Part shown: positions 10,425-20,589 of the stretch, in pieces
How the letters are laid out: the number at the start of each line of letters is the position of its first letter
Position numbering within the stretch: position 1 is the first letter of the stretch
NCBI GenBank assembly: GCA_963402885.1
Contig: OY727098.1
Coordinates: 14,370,717 to 14,434,716, forward strand
Origin: Antedon bifida
Lineage: Eukaryota; Echinodermata; Crinoidea; Comatulida; Antedonidae
DNA length: 64,000 nucleotides
Direction: 5' to 3'
Position numbers and translations under genes: made by a program
The notes under the pieces: model-generated
The model's database searches: none
The model's input: the letters and a program-made list of their open reading frames with translations, nothing else
What the model was told of the DNA's origin: nothing

Positions 10425-12543
10425 GTGTTGACAATGTGCGAGGCAAGCGAGGCATGCGCGGCACGCCAAATATTTGTGCGAGGCATCATTTTATCATTTC
10501 CAAAAGTGCGAGGCATGCTAGGCATATAGTTCACAATTTCAAAAAGGTGCGAGGCATATCTTAACGTGCTATTATGCTATATTATAGGCATAATAATCAA
10601 TTATTTATATTTGTATAATAGGCCTAGCGTATCTAAATAGATTCAATACACTCAACATGTTTATTTTTATGTAACGATTGTTTTTTTCATTCAAGTCATA
10701 TCGTGTCAAATTTTACTTTTACAAAAGTGCCCAAACTGTTGTGCAAAGTTGTGCATTCGTAATTCGGTATGCGCCATATTTTAAAAATCTGAACGACAGT
10801 CTTCAACTTTGTTATAGCGACACTTATCATTAAACGACTGCCATGTTTGTTGGCATTTCGAGCGTGTTCACTTTACAATTAATTTAACATGTCTCTCGAA
10901 CATAGCAGAGTGAAAATAATATTTTTGTCACACCCCCGCGCCTCGATCCAGTAGACCCGAGAGATGGAAAAACCATCTTTACTATTTAGCAAGTAGCGGC
11001 GGAGTGATTCTGCCCTGAGAGGATTTGGCCTTGTGGCGATTCCCCTCCTATATAGCACGTGGTTTCAGCAGCAACGCACAGACTTCTCTCTGAGCGGCGT
11101 GCCAAAGACATTTTTGACATTCCATTCTCTAGGAAATCAACACGTGTACCTCTCTCGCAAATAAAATGAACAGCGATGGCCAGGACAAGTTCAACAATAA
11201 AAGGTAACTGATATGCCGATCAAATAACATGCCGCAAAGAAAAATAATTGCGAGAGAATTCTGGAGCGCGTGTGAGAGAAAGACTTACGTCCGCCAATCG
11301 TAATACTAGGCCTAAAATTAAACTTTAGCTAATATGCTTAGCCCTAACCTAGAGGCCTATGCAGAAAATAATTTAATCAATTTTAATATAATAATAATTG
11401 GTGTAATATTTTAATAATGATACACTATTCCTGTTTTAGTAGGCTAGGTATATTACGATTTGTATTTATTGTTGTCCATGTACGTACTAATTAACCTGGC
11501 GCTAGTTTCCTTTGCTTGTGTTTGTACTCCAAATCAATTTCTCATGCATTTATTGGTGAAAAACACGTTTTATTTCAATATATTTTTTAATCTGTCAATA
11601 AAAATACTGTAATAATGTTACTGCTGATAGGCCTACTACTGTTCTGTTTTCAAAGAATAATAATCGATCCTAAATAAACATCACTACCTAGCCTAGACCT
11701 AGGACATCCTACTAAGGATATTATTCTTTAAAAGGTTAACGAAACCGTGTACAGTATCAACAGTAACATTATAGTTCACTATGTCGGTCGGTCGGTCGGT
11801 CGGTCTAGTATCACTATGCTTAGCACGCGACTTATGGCTGTTGGCCTTGTTCCTTACTGACTGACAAAATCTTCACCAAATAATGCGTAATATATAGATT
11901 CCACAGAGTTTTTAGCCCTCTAATTAATTTTGCTCTTTTGACGTTCCATAGAAACCAAAATATTGAGTGTGCGAAATTCGCGAACAGTATGCGAGAAAAA
12001 CGTCTGTAAAATCACCAATTTAACGGATTTATTCTTCATTAAAGTAGGCCTACTAATTCTAAGGTGTGGTATTCACGATAAAGCATGGTTAACAAATTAA
12101 TACAAGGCAGGTGCAAAAGGGAACTAGCCTACTAGCGGGCCTAGGCCTAGGCTACTTCAATTTCGGTGATTTCCTGCCTCGCAATTTTGAGAAATGATAA
12201 AATGATGCCTCGCATTTTTTGATGATGGTAAAACGATGCCTCGCATAAATTTGTGACTTGCCGCGCATGCCCCGCTTGCCTCGCTGCCTCGCACTTTGTT
12301 ACTACCCCATAAATTTGTGACTTGCCGCGCATGCCTCGCGTGCCTCGCTGCCTCGCACTTTGTTACTACCCGGTTTATTAGTACGTACATGGACAACAAT
12401 AAATAAAAATCGTTACTAAAACAGGAATACTTAGTGTATCATTATTATTATATATTACACTAATTATTATTATATCAAAATTGATTAATTTATTTTCTAC
12501 ATAGGCCTCTAGGTTAGGGCTAAGCATATTAGCTAAAGTTTAA

Positions 12544-14219
12544 AGCCCCCTTCCCTACGTTTTTTAGATCTAATTTAAGATCACAAACTATATTTAATGT
12601 AAAAATAATACTATTATTATTGCGATAACTTTTTTCGTCTTTAAACGGTTAAAAATGTGAAAAATAAGTCGATTCTAATAATTATAGCGGCCCGCTATAA
12701 ATCCCAAAATGCATTGCGCGCGGATTGATATTTTTGTTTTTCACCTGTAATTCGCCCACTTTTCGATCGATCGTGAGGCCAAAACAAATGGAAGACTCCT
12801 AAATTTTAAGCGAAAATACCGGGTTTTCCCCAATTTGTATCAACGGAGTCTGGCAAAAATAGAAAGACAATTAATGCAGCAACTATACAACGTCAGGCTA
12901 GGTATATAGCTAGCGTACGATGTTGGTACGTTACCGATGTTTACCAGCTAGGCCTACAAAACTAAGCCTAGCTAGGCTAGGCCTAAGACCGTCCACGAGA
13001 GGTCGATCGCCGCGAGCTACTTAGGTAGTGCATTGTTTCTCACTTTTTATCATAATTTACCATAAAACGTACATTTAAGACAAGGAATGACATGGTTTAA
13101 TGTTTTTAAAGTGATATATATGTATTATTTTCCAAAAAACGTCCAAAATTGCAGGGAAGGCAGGGCCGTAGCCAGGATTTGTCAAGGGAGGGTTCGGACA
13201 CTAAGTATTTGGGTCACCGCCCCCCCCCCCCCCCCCCCCCTTGAGGCGAAGCGAATTTTGTTAAATGACACCCCTAGATGGACGGAAAAGACACTCTCAT
13301 GCAGCATGCTACCAATGAGCAAAATGATCGTACTTGGACTCGTGGACTATTTAAACGATAACATTTGTTGCCGTATGTTAGATGCGCGTGCTCTGTGCGG
13401 AACCGCCGATTGTTTGATCATTTACTCGGTATTTTGTTTTGCGTTCAAGTTCAATGCGAACGTACGTCTAGGAGAAGCCCCGAAAAAAGTACACTGGGTG
13501 AAGGCAAATGCAATTCTTATTATAGCTCTTTCTATAATATTTATTTACAGCAATTTGTTGAGGAAATTAAATATGCCAATGTAAATAGGTGATATTGATA
13601 CATTTGAGTACGTATCGGCTGGTGGTCTAGAAAAAAATAATCGGATGCCATAATGTGAACTACAGTACATGATACCATAGATATTATTGTGTAAAATATT
13701 AATATTCACTATAATCCTCTGAGATACATTATACTTCATAGCCACACATAAATACTGATGTATGTCGGAAGGCTATATACTTTATGCACGCTGCCTGACT
13801 GCCAGTGATCTAAACAATTGGTACGCAGTTGTCTGGCGGTGTCCTTTGTACGAATCTTTCGTGCCCCAGCTCGCTGTGAGACGCGTCAATATCATGTTAC
13901 ATGCAGAGACCAAACATTTATTTTTCAGGTTAAAATCGGCAATTCATTTGCAACTCTTAGAAATTTACAGACACGTATCGCTCGAAGTACGTTCATCGGA
14001 TATATTCCGAACGAGTTTACGAATTTTTCAATTTACGAACAACTTTTTGTACTGTGGGGCACGTATTTGGACGATTTTCGGAGATGAGGGTGAGGTATTG
14101 GGCATTTCGGGGATGGGGGTTCGCAGTCGGTTAAGGGGGGTTCGCTGTAAAGGGGGGGGGGGGGGGTTCGCCCGAACCATAAACCCCCCCCCCCCTGGCT
14201 ACGGGCCTGGAAGGGGTCT
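12544..14219. mobile_element. TTAA-target element inserted in the foldback element
   Basis: TTAA occurs at 12540-12543 and 14220-14223, exactly where the right arm of the surrounding element is broken; the uninterrupted left arm reads straight through (AAACTTTAG near 11320). The ends are AGCCCCCTTCC and, reversed, AGACCCCTTCC. Without the inner insertion it would be about 630 bp. TTAA duplication is typical of piggyBac and Kolobok elements. No transposase remains, so it is non-autonomous. Confidence 0.7.
13161..14209. mobile_element. hAT-like non-autonomous element, nested
   Basis: The left end CAGGGCCGTAGCCAGG (13161-13176) matches, in reverse, CCTGGCTACGGGCCTG at the right end. GAAGG flanks both sides, suggesting a 5- to 6-bp duplication. 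Removing it restores the end of the TTAA element (GCAGGGAAGGGGTCT). C- and G-runs lie close to both ends (13219-13240 and 14151-14166; 14184-14195). CAGGG ends suggest hAT; the short duplication is compatible with the hAT5/hAT6 groups. The open frames inside show no transposase motif. Confidence 0.55.
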
Positions 14220-15337
14220 TTAATTTTAGGCCTAGTATTACGATTGTCCGACGTAAGTCTTTTTCACACGCGCTCCAGAATTTTCTCGCAATTTTTTTCT
14301 TTGCGGCATTTGAGTCATGGAAACGATTAGCGTACGCAATGTCTACCCAAGACGAATAGCGTAACGGATGATGATGATGCATTTTATTTGATCGGCATAT
14401 CAGTTACCTTTTATATTCACCGCCAGTTATTGAACTTGTCCTAGCCATCGCTGTTCATTTTATTTCCGAGAGAGGTACACGTGTTGATTTCCTAGAGAAT
14501 GGAATGTCAAAAATGTCTTTGGCACGCCGCTCAGATTGAAGTCTGTGCGTTGCTGCTGAAACCCACGTGCTATAGGAGAGGGGAATCACCACAAGGCCGA
14601 ATCCTCTCAGGGCAGAATCATTCCGCTACCTGCTAAATAGTAGTAAATAGAGGGATTTTACATCTCTCGGGTCTACCAGATCGAGGCGCGGGGGTGTGCC
14701 AAAATATTATTTTTATTGCTATGTTCGAGAGACAAATTAATTGTAAAGTAAACACGCTCGAAATGCCAACAAACATGGCAGTCATTTGTTGATAGTCGCT
14801 ATAACAAGTATTGTTTAAGTTGAAGACTGTCGTTCAAATTTTAAAAAATATGGCGCATACGGACGGATGCACAACTTTTGAACTTTTGTAAAAGTAACAT
14901 TTGACACCATATGACTTGAATGAGAAAAACAATCGTTACATAAAAATAAACAACATGAGTGTATACACGAATCTATTTAGATATACGCTAGGCCTATTAT
15001 AAATATATAAATAATTGATTATTAGGCCTATAATATAGCATAATAGCACGTTAAGATATTGTAAACTATATGCCTCGCATGCCTCGCACTTTTGGAAATG
15101 TTAAAATGATGCCTCGCACAAATATTTGTCGTGCCTCGCATACCTCGCACTTTGTCAACACTCAGGTCCGATGCGATGACTGTAAATCCATTCTTTCAAT
15201 TTTAAATGAAGTTTTTAAAGTTAAATATGCCTATTATGCTGGGTATTTCGAAAAAAGAAACAGCTACAGAAACAGCTATTTTAGGTACCCCGCGGTACAG
15301 TATGGAACGCCTCCTCTGCCTTCAGTTCACATTTATC

Positions 15338-15574
15338 ATGCAGTACACACCAATCGTCATGCAGTACACACCAATCGTCATGCAGTACACACCAAACATG
15401 ATGCAGTACACACCAATCGTCATGCAGTACACACCAAACATGATGCAGTACACACCAATCGTCATGCAGTACACACCAATCGCCATGCAGTACACACCAA
15501 TGGTCATGCAGTACACACCAAACATCATGCAGTACACACCAATCGTCATGCAGTACACACCAATCGTCATGCAG
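15338..15574 (+). repeat. 21-bp tandem array, 11 units
   Basis: Units read ATGCAGTACACACCAA plus a variable tail (ATCGTC, AACATG, ATGGTC, ATCGCC, AACATC). There are eleven full units and a partial one. Because the period is a multiple of three, several frames stay open through the array; this is not evidence of a protein. Confidence 0.9.
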
Positions 15575-16741
15575 TCAAATATTGCGCAGAGCCATATATA
15601 TAAAGAGTTACGACATTGAAAATTAGAAGCCATTTTTGTGTCAAAGAATTCGCACGCTGAGGGCGCGCGCGTCTCTTTTGTATAGCGTTTTCCTATAGTT
15701 CATGCATTCTTTTTAGATTTTTTTGTCTATGAAATAACGCTTATATTCCGTTTTTATTTTAGTAATTAATTTTATTAATGGTATTAATTTGGTAACATAT
15801 ATATATTGTGTCTATAATAACAAAAGAATAAATGCTAGGGCCTACATGCAAGTCAGGATACATCAAAGCATGAACCAATACAAAAAACACACAAATTCAC
15901 CCCTCTTTTTATACAGTATATGGCTCTCTGTGTGTTTTTGACACAAACTTTCAGAGACTCGTTCATCATTTCATTTGTAATAATTTGCCTTTATTATTTT
16001 AATATTGTTCATACCCTATTCAATATATTAACAAATATATCCACGACACTTTATTATTTTATTTAGTCATCAAAGCATGCATTATGAATTGAAAATATTA
16101 CATAATTGTTATTAATAGGACGTAGTTATGGGATGTTTCGTTCCAAAATCAATCAATCGAACTTTATAATGTACTAGCGCACGTGCGCGCAATATTCTTT
16201 GCCGCAAGTACTTCTTTACGCTGTGCACATCGATATTTCAACGTAAAATGTGCAATTACATTTTTTTAAATATAAGAAAAAGTTTAAAGTATTTTCTTGC
16301 TCCTATACTTTACATGCAATAACGGAGACAAGTTTGACACAAATTGATCTGCATATCACGTGACTATAATCCAATGTCGTAACTCTTTATATATATGGCT
16401 CTGATATTGCGTAATTTATACCGCCACCTATCGACAAAATCGAATATCACGTGACGTTTATTAGACGGCTGTAAAACTAAGACTATTTATTATTTCTTTT
16501 ATGGAATTCAATGATTACAATGGCCTCCTAGCCGCGCCTACGTCCTATAGATTCCAAGATTTCTTTAATAGTTTTGCGAGCCATTTTAGTCATAAAGCAC
16601 GTGCGATGTAGTAGTAGACATCGTGAGTTGCTGTAGTATACAGTTTGAATAGCCTTAGTTTTACAGTCGTCTAATAAACGTCACGTGATATTGGATTTTG
16701 TCGATAGGTGGCGGTATAAATTACGCAATATTTGACTGCAT

Positions 16742-17035
16742 GACGATTGGTGTGTACTGCATGACGATTAGTGTGTACTGCATGATGTTTGGTGTGTACT
16801 GCATGATGTTTGGTGTGTACTGCATGACCATTGGTGTGTACTGCATGACGATTGGTGTGTACTGCATGACGTTTGGTGTGTACTGCATGATTTTTGGTGT
16901 GTACTGCATGACGATTGGTGTGTACTGAATGATGTTTGGTGTGTACTGCATGACGATTGGTGTGTACTGCATGACCATTGGTGGGTACTGCATGACGATT
17001 GGTGTGTACTGCATGACCATTGGTGTGTACTGCAT
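16742..17035 (-). repeat. 21-bp tandem array, 14 units, inverted relative to the first
   Basis: The same unit as at 15338-15574 in reverse complement (GACGATTGGTGTGTACTGCAT with variants GATGTT, GACCATT, GATTTTT). There are fourteen units with a different order of variants from the left array, so the arms have gained or lost units independently. Confidence 0.9.
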
Positions 17036-17076
17036 GATAAATGTGAACTGAAGGCAGAGGAGGCGTTCCATAGTAC

Positions 17077-17250
17077 AGAGGGTTAATCGTAAATTAAAAA
17101 TTAAAACATACGAACAATAGATCGCGAACATAATTCGTACCCTTTTGCTGTATAGTTACGTCGATACACACGTAACGCGTCGGTAAACTTCGCCTGGAAA
17201 GTAACTACAGTACACATTCTGGTCCCTGGATTAAACATGATATCACGCGT
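17077..17250. repeat. Dispersed repeat shared with 33680-33860
   Basis: Text such as GTAAACTTCGCCTG, AAGTAACTACAGTACAC and TGGTCCCTGGAT.AA.ATGATATCACGCG occurs in the same order and orientation at 33680-33865, at roughly 85-90% identity by eye. Short open frames on the minus strand of both copies look alike only because the DNA is alike. Confidence 0.7.
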
Positions 17251-17334
17251 AAACCGCAATGGGGCGGGCTGCGATATTTTTTTTCGTACATAAGTTGGGG
17301 ACCCCATGTGAAAAATAGCCGAACTACTTAGGTG

Positions 17335-17442
17335 TCTAGAAAACTCAGATCTCAGATATGGGTGTCTAGAAAACTCGGATCTCAGATATATCTGAGTTTT
17401 CTAGATCTAGAAAACTCAGATATCAAGATCTGAGTTTTCTAG
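17335..17442. repeat. Cluster of short palindromes (TCTAGAAAACTCAGATCT words)
   Basis: Four to five copies of TCTAGAAAACTC(A/G)GAT alternate with their reverse complement ATCTGAGTTTTCTAGA. Together they can form extended hairpins of about 20 bp per stem. Function unknown; it could be the core of a small foldback element. Confidence 0.6.
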
Positions 17443-17587
17443 TTCAATCATCAATTGGATCGTTCCATTATTATTAGAGGGTAGCATATTATTTGAAATA
17501 CTACACAGTATTATACGTTTTCTTACTAATAATAGCCTACAGCCAACGACTTAAATCATAAAGAAATACAGTATACTGTACACTGTT

Positions 17588-18215
17588 GTTAGGCTCCCCG
17601 ACGAGGGCCATCGCTGTTCACTTTTTTTCTGCGTGAGAGGTACACGTGTTGATTTTCTAGAGAATGGAATGTCTTTGGCACGCCGCTCAGAGAGAAGTTT
17701 GTGCGTTGCTGAAACCACGAGGAGGCCGAATCGTGCCAAGAAGGCGCGGGGGTGTGACTGTGACTGTGACAAAATATTATACTTTCATGTTAAATTAATT
17801 GTAAAGTGAACACCCTCAAATGACAATCAAGAATGCACTGGGTCATTCGATGTGTGTCGCTATAGCAATTATTGTTTATCGGAAGACTTTCAGATACAAA
17901 AAATTGCGCATACGGCGGATGCAAACCACAGACAACTTGTGGACAGTTTGGGCACTGTTGTAAAAGTAAACTCAAATAATTTGACACGATCGACTTCAGT
18001 GAAATAAAAAATAACAATCGTTACATAAAAATAAACAACATGTTGAGTGTATACACGAATCTATTTAGATATAGGCCTCTAGCCTATTTTAAAAATATAA
18101 ATAATTGATTTATATAATATATTAATATCATAGCATAGTAGCACGTTAATATATGCCTCGCACTTTTTTTAAATCGTAAACTATATGCGTCGCATCATGC
18201 CTCGCACTTTTGAAA
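17588..18215. repeat. Partial third copy of the 10.4-15.2 kb foldback arm
   Basis: This copy has the same orientation as the right arm (14450-15160): GAGAGGTACACGTGTTGATTT, TGGCACGCCGCTCAGA, GGCGCGGGGGTGTG, then TATACACGAATCTATTTAGATA and TGCCTCGCACTTTT. It is shortened relative to that arm. It lies about 330 bp upstream of the first NHL gene. Confidence 0.65.
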
Positions 18216-18541
18216 ATAATAAAATGATAGATCTCGAGAAAATGCAATTTTAGTTTACTTGTTACTTCGAGACTGCTCGCCGGCTTTTGGAAATTGTCTC
18301 CTACTTTTTTAACACTAGCAAGTCTGAAAATAATATTTAAAAAGTGGTCCAGAATTGGAAAACTGGTTCGAATTGTCCTTGACCACATATCTGTATTTTC
18401 ATTTTGGTCAAGATCTTGCAGTTACTTTTTGAGTAATCCTGCTAACAAACAGACACATGCGATTGAATACATATTATACCTCCTTGTAAACAATGTGTAT
18501 AATAACAATATTTAACTGGCACTTGTTTTGTATTTCCACAG

Positions 18542-19441
18542 ATGGCAGCGTCGTCAAATTACGAAAACACTCATTTGCTGACCATCGAGCCAAACACCTA
18601 CTGGTCAAATGCCACCGGCGAAGTTACGTCTTCTTATCCTGTTGATGTCGAATTTGACATCGAGGGAAACATACTTGTCTGCAACGCAACCGATGAAATT
18701 TTAAAATTTAGTCAACAAGGCAAATTTCTCTCCCGCTTTTCCGTTGGTCTTGACAGAAAAATAAATGGAATGTCGTGCAACGAAAAAGGTGAAATTTTTA
18801 TGACCGATGACAACGCAAAAGAAGTAATAGTCTGTGATGATAAGGGTCAGGTAACGTCCAATATTTCGGTACTTGATCCTTCGGAAAATAAGGAGAAGGT
18901 GAAAATCAGAGGATTGGTTGTTTCAGACAAAAGCGGAGAAGTGTTTGTGATCGTGGATTACCAAGTTCGACGACTCAAAAAAGACGGGAAATTATTGAAC
19001 AAGATAGGCATCAATGATTCAGGTTCATTATATAGAACGGGGAAATTAGTAAGTCCTTGTTACATAGCCTTAGATGAGAACCAAAACGTACTTGTAAATG
19101 ATGGCAACCAGAAACGTGTACAAGTATTTCGACCGGACGGTCAATTTGTCCGCTCTTTACGAGGACGTCGCCGAATTGAAAGGTCGGATTTGGGATGTTT
19201 TGCTGAACCGGACGGTATTGCCGTTTTTGAAGACGGAAGTGTAGCCGTTGGTTGCCGGAGAGGGTTGTTTGTTTGTAAAAATAAATCGTACGGGCCCGTA
19301 ATCCGTAGGTTTGACGATGAAAACAGTTCGGATAGCATTATGGGTACTAACGGTATTGCTACATATCGTAATGTTATGGCAGTTGCGATAACCACACGAA
19401 GTGCTGAACCTACCATTGAGCTATTTAAATATGATTATTAG
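18542..19441 (+). CDS. Intronless NHL-repeat beta-propeller protein, copy 1
   Basis: A single open frame encodes 299 aa. Six NHL-like blades can be followed: about residues 34-70 (PVDVEFDIEGNILVCNATDE), 75-108 (MSCNEKGEIFMTDD), 120-158 (RGLVVSDKSGEVFV), 170-208 (VSPCYIALDENQNVLVND), 222-255 (PDGIAVFEDGSVAVG) and 265-299. Together they make a complete six-bladed propeller of the kind at the C-terminus of TRIM2/3/TRIM32-type proteins. No RING, B-box, signal peptide or membrane segment is present, so it is a stand-alone, probably cytosolic propeller, usually a protein- or RNA-binding surface. The start is supported by the paralog at 27786, which begins at the same residue. The bases just before ATG (tgtatttccacag) look like a 3' splice site, so a non-coding or further 5' exon may exist. 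AATAAA lies at 19458 and 19475. Substrate unknown. Confidence 0.8.
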   Translation: MAASSNYENTHLLTIEPNTYWSNATGEVTSSYPVDVEFDIEGNILVCNATDEILKFSQQGKFLSRFSVGLDRKINGMSCNEKGEIFMTDDNAKEVIVCDDKGQVTSNISVLDPSENKEKVKIRGLVVSDKSGEVFVIVDYQVRRLKKDGKLLNKIGINDSGSLYRTGKLVSPCYIALDENQNVLVNDGNQKRVQVFRPDGQFVRSLRGRRRIERSDLGCFAEPDGIAVFEDGSVAVGCRRGLFVCKNKSYGPVIRRFDDENSSDSIMGTNGIATYRNVMAVAITTRSAEPTIELFKYDY

Positions 19442-20270
19442 GTTATGTGGGCTACAAAATAAAGTATATAAATGAATAAAGGCGACTTTAAAAATGGAAT
19501 GTTTGAATAAATAATTAGTAATGCAATTTTAGAATACCCAGTTATTTTACTATTTTATGTGAGGTGTACGGAAGACTTGTGTATTTAATGTGTACGCATA
19601 TAAGTTTAAATGCGGAAAGGTCACATTATTGCAGTTGAAGCCATATTAATTTCTATCCATACAACAAGGAGAACAGAAACAATTTAAATAGTTTTTATCA
19701 AACCTATATTATATTAGTTTTTATCATATTTAAAATGGTAGGCCTATTGTTAATTAACCTATTATTTCGATTCGATTTTGCATTTTGCATTACCTTTAAT
19801 AGTTGTTTTTCGTTTGTTATGTCCATATAAGGTCCTAACGATACAAGGCTCCGCCTTCTAGTTTGTGGCCCTATCATCTGTTTACTTTTCTGATTATTAA
19901 ATTTTATCTTAAAATCTTAAACTGTTGATAAATAAATGTATATTATGAATGAGGCATATGATATTAATTTTTAAAATACAGTGAATAACAGAGGAACCAT
20001 TTGAATCTCTCTTTTCAAATGCATGTGGTTAGTCAAGGTTAGTATACCTTTCTTCGCCATGAATTTATTTTTAGTATTTTTTAATGTTGTTTATGTTTAC
20101 TTAACTAATCAGGCAGTTACTTCAAAAGTTTTCACTTGAAATAAATTGCATAATTTACATTACATGTGTTGTATGACTCAATAATCAACCACCGATACAC
20201 AGTTTACCGGTATGTTTTGTATTCTCGGTCTACTCTTGGTTATATCAGGGAAGATCCCTGGTTAGATTTA
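19442..20270. other. 3' flank of NHL copy 1 and intergenic DNA
   Basis: Polyadenylation signals AATAAA at 19458-19463 and 19475-19480 probably end the NHL transcript. From about 19500 to 20270 the DNA is AT-rich with nothing I can support. Confidence 0.5.
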
Positions 20271-20589
20271 TGTAACCCAGTGCAAAATCACAAATGACAG
20301 GGAACCATAATATAGAGAGCCCTCTTGCAATGTTTGTAATTAAAGAAGACATAAATTACCAAAAGCCTAGCCCCACATTCCATTCTCCTGATGCACACAG
20401 ATAAAACCAAGACATATAAAGTGTAACAGTGCTCCGACCATATTAACAACCTGTTTTTTAAAGTTTCTATCTGGCCTGGCTCTTTTAGTTTCAGATTAAA
20501 TTAAACTTCAATTGGAATAAACTCCGGAATAATATAAATTTATTTGGAATCCGAGTTTTTATTAGTATTTTCGAACAAGAAGGGTTACA
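20271..20589 (+). repeat. 5' LTR of the gypsy element
   Basis: The 319-bp segment starts TGTAACCC and ends GGGTTACA, a perfect 8-bp inverted repeat with the canonical TG...CA ends. It is followed after three bases by the primer binding site. The matching 3' LTR was not found in the window. Confidence 0.85.

Larger units (their letters stand above)
10425..15161. mobile_element. Large foldback element, interrupted by other insertions
   Basis: The left arm (10425-~11500) pairs with the right arm, which is split into ~12370-12543 and 14220-15161. Long matches include the segment around CGTGTACCTCTCTCG (11150) and its reverse complement near 14475, and GTAAAGTGAACACGCTCGAA-like text near 10870 and 14750. 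Between the arms, 11500-12370 holds a GGTC microsatellite (11783-11805) and TGCCTCGC words. The outer ends share GTGTTGACAA / TTGTCAACAC. No transposase is seen. The arms are well over 80% alike by eye. Superfamily unknown. Confidence 0.6.
15295..17076. mobile_element. Inverted-repeat element with 21-bp arrays in both arms
   Basis: Both ends carry the same outer text in inverted orientation (GGAACGCCTCCTCTGCC, 15304-15320 and 17058-17075), then CAGTTCACATTTATC, then a 21-bp tandem array, then CAAATATTGCG. The inside (15590-16730) is AT-rich with a second inverted pair (around 16420-16490 and 16650-16735, sharing CGATAGGTGGCGGTATAAATT). No transposase is visible. It may be a foldback transposon or a segmental inverted duplication; clear target duplications were not found. 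Confidence 0.5.

Noticed and set aside
12157-12399. Frames rich in ARHARQVTNL on the minus strand at 12.15-12.40 kb
   Set aside because: These translate the GCGAGGCA/TGCCTCGC repeat words of the foldback family; no conserved domain.
13087-14382. Open frames of 80-165 codons around 13.1-14.4 kb
   Set aside because: They run through poly-C/poly-G tracts and the ends of the hAT-like element, giving proline or glycine runs, with no transposase or other motif.
15070-15633. Long open frames through the 21-bp array on both strands (repeats such as HAVHTNR or MQYTPIV)
   Set aside because: A 21-bp period keeps frames open automatically; the same DNA is open in several frames, so this is an artefact of the array. 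The same holds for 16698-17131.
17101-17307. Similar short minus-strand proteins at 17101-17307 and 33579-33851 (M-F-x-PGT-x2-CTVVTFQAKFTD)
   Set aside because: The similarity follows from a dispersed DNA repeat and stops at the repeat edges; the frames then diverge.
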